Below are positions 14,408-22,693 of a stretch of DNA of 64,000 nucleotides, piece by piece (positions within the stretch are counted from its first letter, which is position 1; every line of letters starts with the position of its first letter). Below the pieces are notes generated by a model. It worked only from the letters and a program-made list of their open reading frames with translations, was not told the origin of the DNA and did not search any database. The stretch is from an uncultured Latescibacterota bacterium (GTDB lineage Bacteria > Latescibacterota > UBA2968 > UBA8231): NCBI GenBank assembly GCA_951813615.1, contig OX638377.1, positions 992,001 to 1,056,000 on the forward strand. Reading direction: 5' to 3'. Position numbers and translations under genes: made by a program.

Positions 14408-15766
14408 GTGATTGACTGGGAAGCCGTGCGCGCCGAAGTAACCGGGCATTTGCAGGCCCTCATCCGCATCGACACCACCAACCCCCCCGGCAACGAAAGC
14501 GAAGCCGCGCGCTATCTAGAAGGAATATTGCGGCAGGAGGGCTTTGATCCCCTCTTCGTCGAGTCCGAACCCAAGCGCGGCAACGTCCTCGCACGGCTGT
14601 CCGGCGGCGACGAGCCACCGCTCATGCTATTGGGGCATACCGACGTGGTGGCCGTCGAGCCGGAGCACTGGACCCATCCGCCCTTTTCGGGCACACTGGC
14701 CGACGGCTGCGTGTGGGGACGAGGCGCACTCGATATGAAGAACATGGTCGCAACGAATCTGATGGTGTTGCTGCTGTTGCAACGGGAAGGCGTCCAACTC
14801 AATCGCGACATCGTCTTCGCCGCCACTGCCGACGAAGAAGCCGGCAAAGGCAATCACGGGCCGGGGTGGATTATCGACAATCGACCAGACCTGTGGGACG
14901 CGCCCTTGATCATCACCGAGGGCGGCGGCAGCGACTTCGCGGTCGGCGAGCAGCGGTTTTACACCTGCCAGACCGGGCAAAAGGGACTGTGCCGGTTGCG
15001 CCTAATCGCCCGAGGAACCCCCGGACACGGCTCCATGCCGCACGGCGACAGCGCAATCGTCAAACTGTCCAGAGCACTAGCCGGCTTGGAAGGAGCCGTG
15101 TTCCCCGCGCACATATCCGCAAGCGTGCATCATTTTATCGAAGGAGTTGCCAGCCGCCGTCCAGCCCCCGAAGCCGCCCTGTGGCAGCAAGTACTCGACC
15201 CGACGACCGCAGACGCCGCACTGCGCGACTTACCCATCAGCAGCACCTTGCGCCGTGAATTGGGCGCAGTGCTGCACAACACGGCCTCGGCGACCATGGT
15301 GCAGGCCGGTTCCAAAATCAACGTGATTCCGGGAGAGGCGACCGCTTGGATCGATGGGCGCTTAGTGCCGGGTCAGACGGCCGAGAGTTTTACGGATGAG
15401 CTACGCGCTTTTATCGGCGATGAGGTCGCCATCGAGATCGATCAGTACACGCCGCCCTTGGAGGCATCGTCCGATACCCCGCTTTTTCAGACGATCGTCG
15501 AGGTGATGCAGGAGCGCGAGCCAGACGCGCCCGTGCTCCCGTATCTGATGCCGGCAGGCACCGACGCCAAGCACATTGTGCCGCGCCGCCCCGAAACCCA
15601 GATCTACGGCTTTATGCCCTATCGCCAGCAGCTAGGCGAGGAGGAAATGGCCCTGATCCACGGCCACGATGAGCGCACCCCCGTCGAAGAATTACTCTTT
15701 GCAACGCAGGTGCTCTACGAAATCGTCTGCCGCTTCGGAGGGCTGATTTCTCGGGTTCAATATTGA
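14408..15766 (+). CDS. M20-family metallopeptidase/deacylase
   Basis: This 452-residue protein starts at GTG 14408 with GAAAGGA upstream. The two-zinc site is complete: LLGHTDVV (His), GRGALDMKN (bridging Asp), ATADEEAG (catalytic Glu plus ligand Glu), ITEGGGSDF (ligand near 180) and GTDAKH (His near 395). The dimerisation domain carries GTPGHGSMP. The family removes acyl groups or hydrolyses dipeptides, as ArgE, DapE and carboxypeptidases do. Sequence alone does not fix the substrate. A weaker sigma-54-like match (TTGGCAGGCGTCATGC, 14304-14319) lies about 90 bases upstream. Confidence 0.9.
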   Translation: MIDWEAVRAEVTGHLQALIRIDTTNPPGNESEAARYLEGILRQEGFDPLFVESEPKRGNVLARLSGGDEPPLMLLGHTDVVAVEPEHWTHPPFSGTLADGCVWGRGALDMKNMVATNLMVLLLLQREGVQLNRDIVFAATADEEAGKGNHGPGWIIDNRPDLWDAPLIITEGGGSDFAVGEQRFYTCQTGQKGLCRLRLIARGTPGHGSMPHGDSAIVKLSRALAGLEGAVFPAHISASVHHFIEGVASRRPAPEAALWQQVLDPTTADAALRDLPISSTLRRELGAVLHNTASATMVQAGSKINVIPGEATAWIDGRLVPGQTAESFTDELRAFIGDEVAIEIDQYTPPLEASSDTPLFQTIVEVMQEREPDAPVLPYLMPAGTDAKHIVPRRPETQIYGFMPYRQQLGEEEMALIHGHDERTPVEELLFATQVLYEIVCRFGGLISRVQY

Positions 15767-15815
15767 GCACGCGCTTTGATTGCCAGTTAATCGCCAAGCT
15801 CAAAATCAACATGTC

Positions 15816-15843
15816 TTGACACAGGGAATGGTCATATTATACA
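15816..15843 (+). promoter_or_regulatory. Sigma-70-type promoter of HNH gene 2
   Basis: TTGACA (15816-15821) and TATACA (15838-15843) are 16 bases apart, about 60 bases before the HNH start. The paralogue at 13209 has a sigma-54-type site in the equivalent place instead. Confidence 0.5.
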
Positions 15844-15903
15844 ATGTAAACATATACACAACGTATAGGGGGAGAAAAGGAAGAATCGAAAGGAGATTGA
15901 CTT

Positions 15904-16308
15904 ATGAGACAACACGTTATCGACCAGCTTGGACGCGAAGGACTGGCACACGCATGGACCACCGAGGTGTGCGAGAGAGCCGGCTATAAATGCGAGTATT
16001 GCGATAAAGATATGTTGGCTTCGATGGATAATTTCCTGTCATGGAAACTCGACCATATCATTCCTGAAGCGGCTGGCGGCGATCGCACGCTTGAGAATAT
16101 GGCCCTTAGCTGCCGAGAATGTAAGGTGCAGTTTAAAGGGAGTTGGAATCCAGTGTATGTCGCGGGAGAAGATGCCAGCAGAGAGGAACTGATATTCGCA
16201 GTTAGGGAGGATGTAAAAGAAAAACGATCTAGTTGGTTTCACCGTCTTTCAAGGTATCGAGAAATAGTGGGATGGGAAGAATCAGAGTCGAACAGAGAGG
16301 ACGACTAG
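15904..16308 (+). CDS. HNH endonuclease, copy 2
   Basis: This 134-residue protein starts at ATG 15904 with AAAGGAG upstream. It is about 80 percent identical by eye to the protein at 13209-13595, with the same HNH core: CEYCDKDM, LDHIIPEAAGGD, LENMALSCREC. It has a slightly longer acidic tail (ESESNREDD). The nucleotide sequences are also close, for example around GAATATGGCCCTTAGCTGCC, so the pair arose by duplication. Hsp20 and the M20 peptidase lie between the two copies. The family cleaves DNA; no partner gene is evident. Confidence 0.88.
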   Translation: MRQHVIDQLGREGLAHAWTTEVCERAGYKCEYCDKDMLASMDNFLSWKLDHIIPEAAGGDRTLENMALSCRECKVQFKGSWNPVYVAGEDASREELIFAVREDVKEKRSSWFHRLSRYREIVGWEESESNREDD

Positions 16309-16338
16309 TCGTCTGCCGCTTTGGCGAGGTAGAGTAGA

Positions 16339-16839
16339 CTAGCTCGAATCGACGACAGCGACGCCATCGTCGATTTCGAGGACCAAAACCTTATCGCCGG
16401 GATTGAGCGGGCCTTGAGCATCGGCCCTGCGTGCCAACAGTTCAATGGTGCGGCCTTGGACGGTAGCGGAAATTTTGCCGATGCTGCCTGGGGCGATGGG
16501 AACGGTGACTTCGGCTTCAAGGCCGATCAAGTCGTCGCCCGCCAGCGAACTATCGGCGCTTGATCCGCTCAACCGGCCCAGCATCCAGTCGCCCACAAAG
16601 GCGCAGACTACGCCGCTACCCAGCGCCGTGAACAACGCAGCACTTGGGGTCATCAACAGACTGCCTATCATCCCGGCCAAACCAAAGAAGAAGGCAAAAA
16701 AGAAGAACAGCCGCAGCCGCAAAAAGGCCAGCGCCCGCAGGCCGTCACCCACACCATCGCCGTCCCCGCCAAACAGCGAGGCACCGACGGCGATCCCCCC
16801 AACGATCAGCCCGCTCAAGTACAGATAAAAGAGATCCAC
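16339..16839 (-). CDS. NfeD-like membrane protein
   Basis: This 166-residue protein starts at GTG 16839, one base after the flotillin stop, with AGGAAGGG upstream. The open frame reaches 17022 but overlaps flotillin, so the inner start is chosen. Hydrophobic segments fill the first half (LYLSGLIVGGIAVGASLF, LRLFFFFAFFFGLAGMIGSLL, LFTALGSGVVCAFVGDWM). The C-terminal half has the OB-like fold of NfeD (GLEAEVTVPIAPGSIGKI, NPGDKVLVLEIDDGVAVV). NfeD proteins pair with flotillin or stomatin in membrane microdomains, which fits the neighbour. Confidence 0.85.
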   Translation of the reverse strand: MDLFYLYLSGLIVGGIAVGASLFGGDGDGVGDGLRALAFLRLRLFFFFAFFFGLAGMIGSLLMTPSAALFTALGSGVVCAFVGDWMLGRLSGSSADSSLAGDDLIGLEAEVTVPIAPGSIGKISATVQGRTIELLARRADAQGPLNPGDKVLVLEIDDGVAVVDSS

Positions 16840-16840
16840 G

Positions 16841-18121
16841 CTACCCTTCCTGCACTGGGAGTTGGCCGTCGGCCTTGTCGGCGATGACCGAGGCCAGATC
16901 AACGCCGGTTGTCGCCTTGATGCTCTCGAAGAGCGCAGGAGCCAGTGCGCCGATCTGGTTGACGACTGCCGGCAGGCCGCTCTGACCGCCGTTGCCAGAA
17001 TCGACGACGGCGAGGTGGTCAATTTTGATGTCCTTGGCCATGGCGGTGATTTGCTCGACCAAGTTCGGCAGCATCTGGATCAACAACAGCTCCTTGCCAT
17101 TGGGGCCAGCGATGGTCCAGACCTCGTTCTTCTGTTTGAGCACCTCGATCTCGGCGAGGCCGTTTTCGAGGATGTTGGCCGCCTCGCCCTTGGCGCGCAG
17201 TTCAGCCGCGTCGCGGTCGGCGCGGGCCGGCTCAATGACTTCGATTTCGAGCCGACGCTTTTGCAGCGCTAGGCGCTCCTGCTCAACCTGCTGCTCGGCC
17301 TGGACTTCGGCTTTGCGGGCAATTTGCGCGGCGCGCTTCTCAGCAGCCAAGCCCTCGCCTTCCAGCTCGGCCTTGCGGACGCGGAGCAAGTTTTGCGCAT
17401 CGACGATCTGGACTTGGGCCTCGGCGTCGGCGACTTCGCCCCGGCGGCGGGCCTCAGCGGATTTCTCTTGTGATTCGGCGCGGTTTTCCGCCTCGGCAAC
17501 TTCCGCTTCTTTGAGGATCGAGGCGGTGCTCCGGCGACCGATAGCGTCGAGATAGCCGACCTCGTCGGTGACATTCTGGATTTTGAGCGTGTCGAGTACT
17601 AGGCCCAACTTCTGCAGATCGACGTCGGCCTCGTCGATGAGCGATCCGGCGAATTTGAGGCGATCCTCGTTGACCTCTTCGGGGGTCAGCGTGGCGAGGA
17701 CGCCGCGCAGGTTGCCTTCGAGCGTATCCTTGGCAATATCCTGGACTTCGGCGAGCGCGATGCCCAAGAATCGCTCCAGCGCATTGCCGAGCAGCGGCTC
17801 GTCGCCGGCAATCTTGATATTGGCGATGCCTTGCACCGACAGCGGGATGCCGCCTTTGGAGTACGCATTGGTGATTGATACTTCGAGGGGAATCGTGCGC
17901 AGGTCGAGGCGATCTACCTTTTCGAGGAGCGGGATGCGAAAGGCGCGGCCCCCCTTAATAACGCGGTAGCCCACCGCACGCCCGTCGGCTGTCTGGCGTT
18001 TGCGGCCCGAGAAAATGATGACCTCGTTGGGCTGACAGATAAAGAGATTCAGCCGGACGATGAAGATCACCACGATCAGCAACACTGCGAAAACTAGGGC
18101 AAAGGTCAGAAACATTTCCAT
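16841..18121 (-). CDS. Flotillin-like SPFH membrane protein
   Basis: This 426-residue protein starts at ATG 18121 behind AGGAGGT. One N-terminal membrane segment (FLTFALVFAVLLIVVIFIV) leads into the SPFH/Band 7 domain (CQPNEVIIFSGRKR to LGLVLDTLKIQNVTD). A long Ala/Glu/Arg coiled coil follows (EAEVAEAENRAESQEKSAEARRRGE to DAAELRAKGEAANIL), then a C-terminal part with LPNLVEQITAMAKDI. Flotillins build ordered membrane patches that gather signalling and transport proteins. The NfeD partner follows at once. 76 bases separate it from the sulfatase operon on the same strand. Confidence 0.93.
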   Translation of the reverse strand: MEMFLTFALVFAVLLIVVIFIVRLNLFICQPNEVIIFSGRKRQTADGRAVGYRVIKGGRAFRIPLLEKVDRLDLRTIPLEVSITNAYSKGGIPLSVQGIANIKIAGDEPLLGNALERFLGIALAEVQDIAKDTLEGNLRGVLATLTPEEVNEDRLKFAGSLIDEADVDLQKLGLVLDTLKIQNVTDEVGYLDAIGRRSTASILKEAEVAEAENRAESQEKSAEARRRGEVADAEAQVQIVDAQNLLRVRKAELEGEGLAAEKRAAQIARKAEVQAEQQVEQERLALQKRRLEIEVIEPARADRDAAELRAKGEAANILENGLAEIEVLKQKNEVWTIAGPNGKELLLIQMLPNLVEQITAMAKDIKIDHLAVVDSGNGGQSGLPAVVNQIGALAPALFESIKATTGVDLASVIADKADGQLPVQEG

Positions 18122-18197
18122 GTGGCACCTCCTGAGGCGTTTGCGGCGTAATATACGGAAAGAGACCGCCAAACCCTACGAGGGTTTTCTCGACAAT

Positions 18198-19658
18198 TCA
18201 ATACGCGCCCTTAATCCGCCCAAACCACCCGCGCAAAGGGTCGCCTAATTCCTCCATGTAGCGGTCCATCCGTCCCATCAGATCTTGGCGCACAGCCTCG
18301 TACGCTGGATCGCCATACACATTGTCGAGCTGATAAGGGTCGCGTTGCAAGTCGTACAACTCCCCCGGATCACCCGAATTAAAGGTAAACTGATGGGTGC
18401 GGGTGCGGACCATGCGCTGGTTGGCGACCGTAAAATGGCGGTCGAAAACGCAGTACACTTCCTCGCGGCCATTCGCAAACGGACGTCCCTCTATCGCCGG
18501 GAGAAAAGACTGTCCATCGAGATCGGCGGGAATGTCCAGACCAGCGGCATCGAGCGACGAGAGCATGATTTCGTGCAAATAGACGAACTCATCGCAGGCC
18601 GTGCCGGGAGCCTGACAGTCGGGATGGGCGACGACGAGCGGGATGCGATAGATCTCGTCGTACATGAACTCGCCCTTCTCGATCAGCTTGTGCGCGCCGA
18701 GGCAGTCGCCGTGATCCGAGGTATAGACGATAATGGTGTCGTCGAGAACGCCCAGTCGTTCCAAGTGCGCCACCACCCGACCCACCATGTCGTCAATCAA
18801 CGTGCAATGCCCAAAGTAGCGCGCGGCGATTTCTTGGAACCCTTCCCAACCATAATCACCCAACCCCCATAGCTTCTCGATCAACTGTTGGCGATAGGGC
18901 TTTTTCTTAAACGTCTCGGCGTAGCCGGGGTGTTCGGGAATGGCCTTTGGATCGTACATGGAAAAGTACGGCTCGGGCACCAGCGAGGGACTGTGCGGCC
19001 CCCAAAAGTTGGCCCACAAGAAGAACGGCTCCTCACCGGTAGCCACTTCGTCGAGGACGCGCTTGGCTTCCTCGGCGACGAAATACTCAATGCACGACTC
19101 GACCGGCCCTTCGTGCAATGCAAACATCTCCTGCGCCTGATTCGAGGGGTTGGTGCCGACAAAGCGGTGCGAGACCGTGGGCGGCGGGTCAAAGCCGCGT
19201 TCCTTGAGATAATCAGCATACGGGTTGTGTCCCCTCGGCTTGGCCCCGAACTGCAAGCCGGGTAACAGGTCGGCCCCCGGAAAGGCATAGCCCATAAAGT
19301 CCTGGCCCGCGAACCCATAGCCCGTCGGACCGGTCTGCTCATCCACGTGCCACTTGCCAGCGTACCCGCAGCGATAGCCGGCCTCGTCCAAATAGTGATT
19401 TAACCCGCGCACGCCCTCGCGCAAACACAAACCGTTGGCCGTAACCCCGTGCTTGTGCGGATAGAGACCCGTGTAAAAGGAAGCGCGGGCCGGCGAGCAA
19501 ATTGCAGTCGGCGTGAACGTCGAATCAAAGCGAATGCCGCGCGCAGCCAAGGCGTCGATATGCGGCGTCCGGCACACCTCGTTCAGCCCGTAGCAGCTCA
19601 CCGTATCGAGCCGCTGCTGGTCGGACATCAAGACGACGACATTAGGTTGCTTAGCCAT
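18198..19658 (-). CDS. Type I sulfatase (alkaline phosphatase superfamily)
   Basis: This 486-residue protein starts at ATG 19658 (MAKQPNVVVLMSDQQRLDT). ICSPARASFYTG carries the CxPxR signature whose Cys becomes formylglycine. Metal-site motifs are seen in VLMSDQQ near the start and YTSDHGDCLGAHK near 290. No signal peptide is found, so it is cytoplasmic or starts elsewhere. The family removes sulfate from sugars, lipids or other esters. It is third in an operon after a Gfo/Idh/MocA oxidoreductase and an aldo/keto reductase, which suggests breakdown of sulfated sugars. Confidence 0.93.
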   Translation of the reverse strand: MAKQPNVVVLMSDQQRLDTVSCYGLNEVCRTPHIDALAARGIRFDSTFTPTAICSPARASFYTGLYPHKHGVTANGLCLREGVRGLNHYLDEAGYRCGYAGKWHVDEQTGPTGYGFAGQDFMGYAFPGADLLPGLQFGAKPRGHNPYADYLKERGFDPPPTVSHRFVGTNPSNQAQEMFALHEGPVESCIEYFVAEEAKRVLDEVATGEEPFFLWANFWGPHSPSLVPEPYFSMYDPKAIPEHPGYAETFKKKPYRQQLIEKLWGLGDYGWEGFQEIAARYFGHCTLIDDMVGRVVAHLERLGVLDDTIIVYTSDHGDCLGAHKLIEKGEFMYDEIYRIPLVVAHPDCQAPGTACDEFVYLHEIMLSSLDAAGLDIPADLDGQSFLPAIEGRPFANGREEVYCVFDRHFTVANQRMVRTRTHQFTFNSGDPGELYDLQRDPYQLDNVYGDPAYEAVRQDLMGRMDRYMEELGDPLRGWFGRIKGAY

Positions 19659-19659
19659 G

Positions 19660-20628
19660 TTAGCGCTCCTCGCTCCGCAAATCCAGCCACGCCATCTCCG
19701 CCTCCGTGAGCGGATTGTCGAGGGCCTGCTCGTTGGCCGCGATCTCATCGCCGCTCATGCTGCCGACCAAAGCGTAGATGTCGAGCGGATAGCTGAGCAC
19801 GTACGACAAGGCGATCTGCGGCACCGACAACCCCTTTTCTTCCGCCAGTGCCCACGCGCGGTCGAGCCGCTTGAAGTTGTCTTCGCAGTAGTACGACTTG
19901 GGCATGGTGCCGTCGAATTGGTCGCGCACTTGCTCGGCGTTGGCGCGGGTAACTTTGCCCGAGAAGAAGCCGCGAGCTACGCTCGACCAAGTAAAGAGCG
20001 GCATGTCGTGCTCGGCGTACCACGCACGGGCGGCAGCTTGGCCCGGCCCGGCAATCGACAGGCAATCCTTCCACGGCTCGGCGATCTGATCCGCCAAGCT
20101 GAAGTTCGGGCTGGAGGCCGCAAACGGCACGAGCCCGCGTTTGTCCGCGTATTCATTGGTCTCGGCCAAGCGCTCCGGCGTCCAATTCGAGCCACCGAAA
20201 GCGTGGATGCGGCCAGCCGCGTGGTGCTCGTTGAGCGCCTCGACGATAGGCCCAACCGGGACCGCCGGATCGTCGCGGTGCAGCAGGTAAAGATCGATAT
20301 AATCAGACCGCAGGCGCACGAGCGAGTCGGCCATGTCCGAGGCGATGTCGTACGGAGTGACGCGGTTGCGGTCTTGATTGAGGTGGGCACCCTTGCCGAT
20401 GATGACGATTTCATCGCGGTTGCCCCTTCCCTCCATCCACAGCCCGAGCATGCGATCAACTTCCCCACCGCCGTAGCCGTGTGCCGAGTCATACGTGGTG
20501 ATGCCGGCCTGCCAAGCCGCGTCGAGCAGGGCAAAGCCTTCTTCCTTATTGCTGCGATTGAGCATGATCGAGCCTTGAACTATGCGCGAGATCTTCTTTT
20601 CAATGCCTTGTACGTTACCGTATTTCAC
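19660..20628 (-). CDS. Aldo/keto reductase
   Basis: This 322-residue protein starts at ATG 20628. TIM-barrel AKR features are seen: GITTYDSAHGYGGGEVDRMLG with the catalytic Asp and Tyr, IVIIGKGAH with Lys, DYIDLYLLHRDDP with His, and GGSNWTPERL. The C-terminal part binds NADP (LSYVLSYPLDIYALVGSMS). Its TAA is one base from the sulfatase ATG, so the two are coupled. It probably reduces or oxidises a sugar or sugar-derived carbonyl. Substrate unknown. Confidence 0.9.
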   Translation of the reverse strand: MKYGNVQGIEKKISRIVQGSIMLNRSNKEEGFALLDAAWQAGITTYDSAHGYGGGEVDRMLGLWMEGRGNRDEIVIIGKGAHLNQDRNRVTPYDIASDMADSLVRLRSDYIDLYLLHRDDPAVPVGPIVEALNEHHAAGRIHAFGGSNWTPERLAETNEYADKRGLVPFAASSPNFSLADQIAEPWKDCLSIAGPGQAAARAWYAEHDMPLFTWSSVARGFFSGKVTRANAEQVRDQFDGTMPKSYYCEDNFKRLDRAWALAEEKGLSVPQIALSYVLSYPLDIYALVGSMSGDEIAANEQALDNPLTEAEMAWLDLRSEER

Positions 20629-20642
20629 GAGTGCGTTCCTTT

Positions 20643-21626
20643 CTATTCCATTGGGTATTTTAGGCCGATCTGAGCACGGATTTCGTCGAGAATTCGCATC
20701 AGCGCCACGGTTTCGTCGAGCGACATGACCGCGCTCTCGGTCAGACCTTCGCCGAGACAGCGGGCGACTTCTTGCGCCTCGTAGTTGTAGCCATTGCCCA
20801 CCAAGGGCAACTCAATGCGCTCTTCGCGGTCCCCGGCTTTGAGCGTGACGCTTTCGCCCTTCCACCACGCCGGGTCGATGGCAATCGTCCCCTCGCTGCC
20901 GACAATGCGAGCCTCGTGCGAGGTCGAAGCGCGGATGGCACAAGAGAGATTGGCGATGGCACCGTCGCTGTAGCGGAGTACGATACCCGTTTGCTCGTCA
21001 ACGCCAGTCTCGCCGAGGTGTGCAGCCGCAGCGACCTGCGCTGGTTGCGACCCGAGCACCATCGCCGCGAAGGAGACGACGTAGATGCCGATGTCGAGCA
21101 AGGCACCGCCGCCCAAAGCGAGGTTAAAAAGCCGGCCAGCGGGATTGACGCCCGCGCGAAAACCAAAGTCCGCGCTGACCATCAGTGGCTCACCAATGGC
21201 ACCATCATCGAGCCACTGACGCACCTGCACCATAATCGGCAAGTAGCGGGACCACATGGCCTCCATCAGAAAGACGCCGTTGGCGCGGGCACAGGCGACG
21301 ACGGCTTCGGCTTCGGCGGCGTTGATGGTAAACGGCTTCTCGCAGAGTACAGCCTTACCGGCTTCGAGACAGAGAATCGAATTGTCTTTGTGGAAGGGAT
21401 GAGGGGTGGCCACGTACACCGCGTCGATGTCAGGATCAGCACAGAGGGCCTCGTACGAGGCGTGGCGGTTGGGGGCACCGTACTGGTCGGCAAAGGCGGC
21501 GGCGCGCTGCTGGTCGCGCGAGCCAACGGCGACTAATTCTCCTGCGGGAGTAGCCTGGAGGCCGATGGCGAATTTGTGGGCAATGCTGCCCGGGCCGAGG
21601 ATCCCCCAGCGGATGGGTGCGGTCAT
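20643..21626 (-). CDS. Gfo/Idh/MocA-family oxidoreductase
   Basis: This 327-residue protein starts at ATG 21626 (MTAPIRWGILGPGSIA) after AGGAGC; the longer frame to 21698 lacks support. It has an N-terminal Rossmann fold (GILGPGSIAHKFA), the family motif LCEKPFTINAAEAE near 92, and a C-terminal beta-sheet domain with GGGALLDIGIYVVSFA near 180. These enzymes oxidise or reduce sugars and inositols with NAD(P). It is first in the minus-strand operon with the aldo/keto reductase, 14 bases apart, and the sulfatase. Confidence 0.92.
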   Translation of the reverse strand: MTAPIRWGILGPGSIAHKFAIGLQATPAGELVAVGSRDQQRAAAFADQYGAPNRHASYEALCADPDIDAVYVATPHPFHKDNSILCLEAGKAVLCEKPFTINAAEAEAVVACARANGVFLMEAMWSRYLPIMVQVRQWLDDGAIGEPLMVSADFGFRAGVNPAGRLFNLALGGGALLDIGIYVVSFAAMVLGSQPAQVAAAAHLGETGVDEQTGIVLRYSDGAIANLSCAIRASTSHEARIVGSEGTIAIDPAWWKGESVTLKAGDREERIELPLVGNGYNYEAQEVARCLGEGLTESAVMSLDETVALMRILDEIRAQIGLKYPME

Positions 21627-21695
21627 GGATGCTCCTAGCTTAGACTGATGAGAAAATAAGTGGGGATATAGTTTGGCCGTGCGCAGGGAAGGCGT

Positions 21696-21727
21696 CAAGG
21701 AGTAGCGGGTTTGTAGAGCACTCCTTG
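21696..21727. other. Hairpin in the divergent gap before a small gene
   Basis: CAAGGAGT (21696-21703) and ACTCCTTG (21720-21727) are perfect complements around 16 bases. It lies between the oxidoreductase operon (leftward) and the 63-codon gene (rightward). There is no T-run, so an operator or RNA leader is as likely as a terminator. Confidence 0.35.
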
Positions 21728-21784
21728 TGATTGTCCTGACGCTACCCCTCGTTATCTTTTTACTCGGTATGTTAGGAGGACATT

Positions 21785-21976
21785 ATGGCACTCACCAAAC
21801 ACGATGACTACGCCTACCTGCGAGCGAAGCGAGATCCAAAATTCGCCCGACGGATACGTCAAAGAGCGATTGAACTCCTGGACGGAGATGAAGAAGATTG
21901 CCGGATTGCCCGACGAATACTCCAGAATCAGCTCGGGATCGCCGCTGACGAAATTGAGAAGCCGGCCAAAGAGTAG
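21785..21976 (+). CDS. Small hypothetical protein, antitoxin-like
   Basis: This 63-residue protein starts at ATG 21785 behind a good AGGAGG. The sequence (LRAKRDPKFARRIRQRAIELL, DEEDCRIARRILQNQLGI) is helical. It resembles the short N-terminal piece seen in some HigA-like addiction regulators, where RDPxFAR and a later ARxxL segment recur. No DNA-binding motif is complete. It runs toward the YafQ/DinJ pair, 68 bases from it. Function is not established. Confidence 0.55.
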   Translation: MALTKHDDYAYLRAKRDPKFARRIRQRAIELLDGDEEDCRIARRILQNQLGIAADEIEKPAKE

Positions 21977-22044
21977 CTCCTTAAAAAGCAACGAACATAT
22001 AATAGCGATCGGCTCTCATCATATAGGATCAGACAGGTTTCAAG

Positions 22045-22314
22045 TTATCTAAACAAGTCAGCATGAGTACCAGTGCGCTCAAAAATGATGTCGTCTCCGT
22101 CCAGTTTGTAAATGAGTAACCAGTCCGATTCAATATGGCATTCACGACGACCGACGTAATTCCCTACAAGTGGATGATCGAAATAGCGGTCATCAAGCCG
22201 CTTGCCCTCAATCAGGTGCCTCAGTACTGCCTTAATTTTTTCAAGGTCCTTCCCTCTCCGTTGAGATCGCCTCAGATCCCTTTCAAAGCGCTTAGAATAA
22301 AAAGGACGCCGCAT
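22045..22314 (-). CDS. yafQ: YafQ/RelE-type mRNA interferase toxin
   Basis: This 89-residue protein starts at ATG 22314, sharing one base with the antitoxin stop (TGATG). Family features: FERDLRRSQRRGKDLEKIKAVLRHL, LDDRYFDHPLVGNYVGRRECHIESDWLLIYK and RTGTHADLF. The conserved His residues (RYFDH, RECHIE, THADLF) and the final Phe fit YafQ. Such toxins cut mRNA on the ribosome. The antitoxin is encoded just upstream. Length is normal. Confidence 0.92.
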   Translation of the reverse strand: MRRPFYSKRFERDLRRSQRRGKDLEKIKAVLRHLIEGKRLDDRYFDHPLVGNYVGRRECHIESDWLLIYKLDGDDIIFERTGTHADLFR

Positions 22315-22574
22315 CAGATGTTGAGCTTCTTAAACATATCATCAGCGTCTTCACACTCGACCAATTCTTCCCCTCGATCCGTCTTTTCAAAAACGTCTCG
22401 GGTCTCCTCATTGGGTAGCTCTACGAGAAACGGCAGCCCCTTGCGTAGTTCCATTTGCTGAAAGAAAAGGGTTATGGCCTCAGTCGTGGTCAGGCCGAGT
22501 TTACTCAATAGCAACTCGACATTGCGCTTTAGGTCTGGATTGATACGGGCCCGGACAACTTCAGTCTTTGCCAT
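22314..22574 (-). CDS. dinJ: DinJ/RelB-type antitoxin
   Basis: This 86-residue protein starts at ATG 22574 (MAKTEVVRARINPDLK) after AGGAGAC. The N-terminal RHH strand and helices read VVRARINPDLKRNVELLLSKLGLTTTEAITLFFQQM, typical of DinJ. The acidic tail (TRDVFEKTDRGEELVECEDADD) should wrap the toxin. It represses its own promoter and neutralises YafQ. It lies 119 bases downstream of purL on the same strand. A longer frame into purL is discarded. Confidence 0.92.
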   Translation of the reverse strand: MAKTEVVRARINPDLKRNVELLLSKLGLTTTEAITLFFQQMELRKGLPFLVELPNEETRDVFEKTDRGEELVECEDADDMFKKLNI

Positions 22575-22693
22575 AATAGTCTCCTTCTTCGTCAGATTGT
22601 AGCACATTTGGGCTACAAAATCAAGAGGATACTCTACGAACGGGGGACAATAAAGAGAATTAATTGTTTCATGCTGCGTATCGCCTTTTATAG

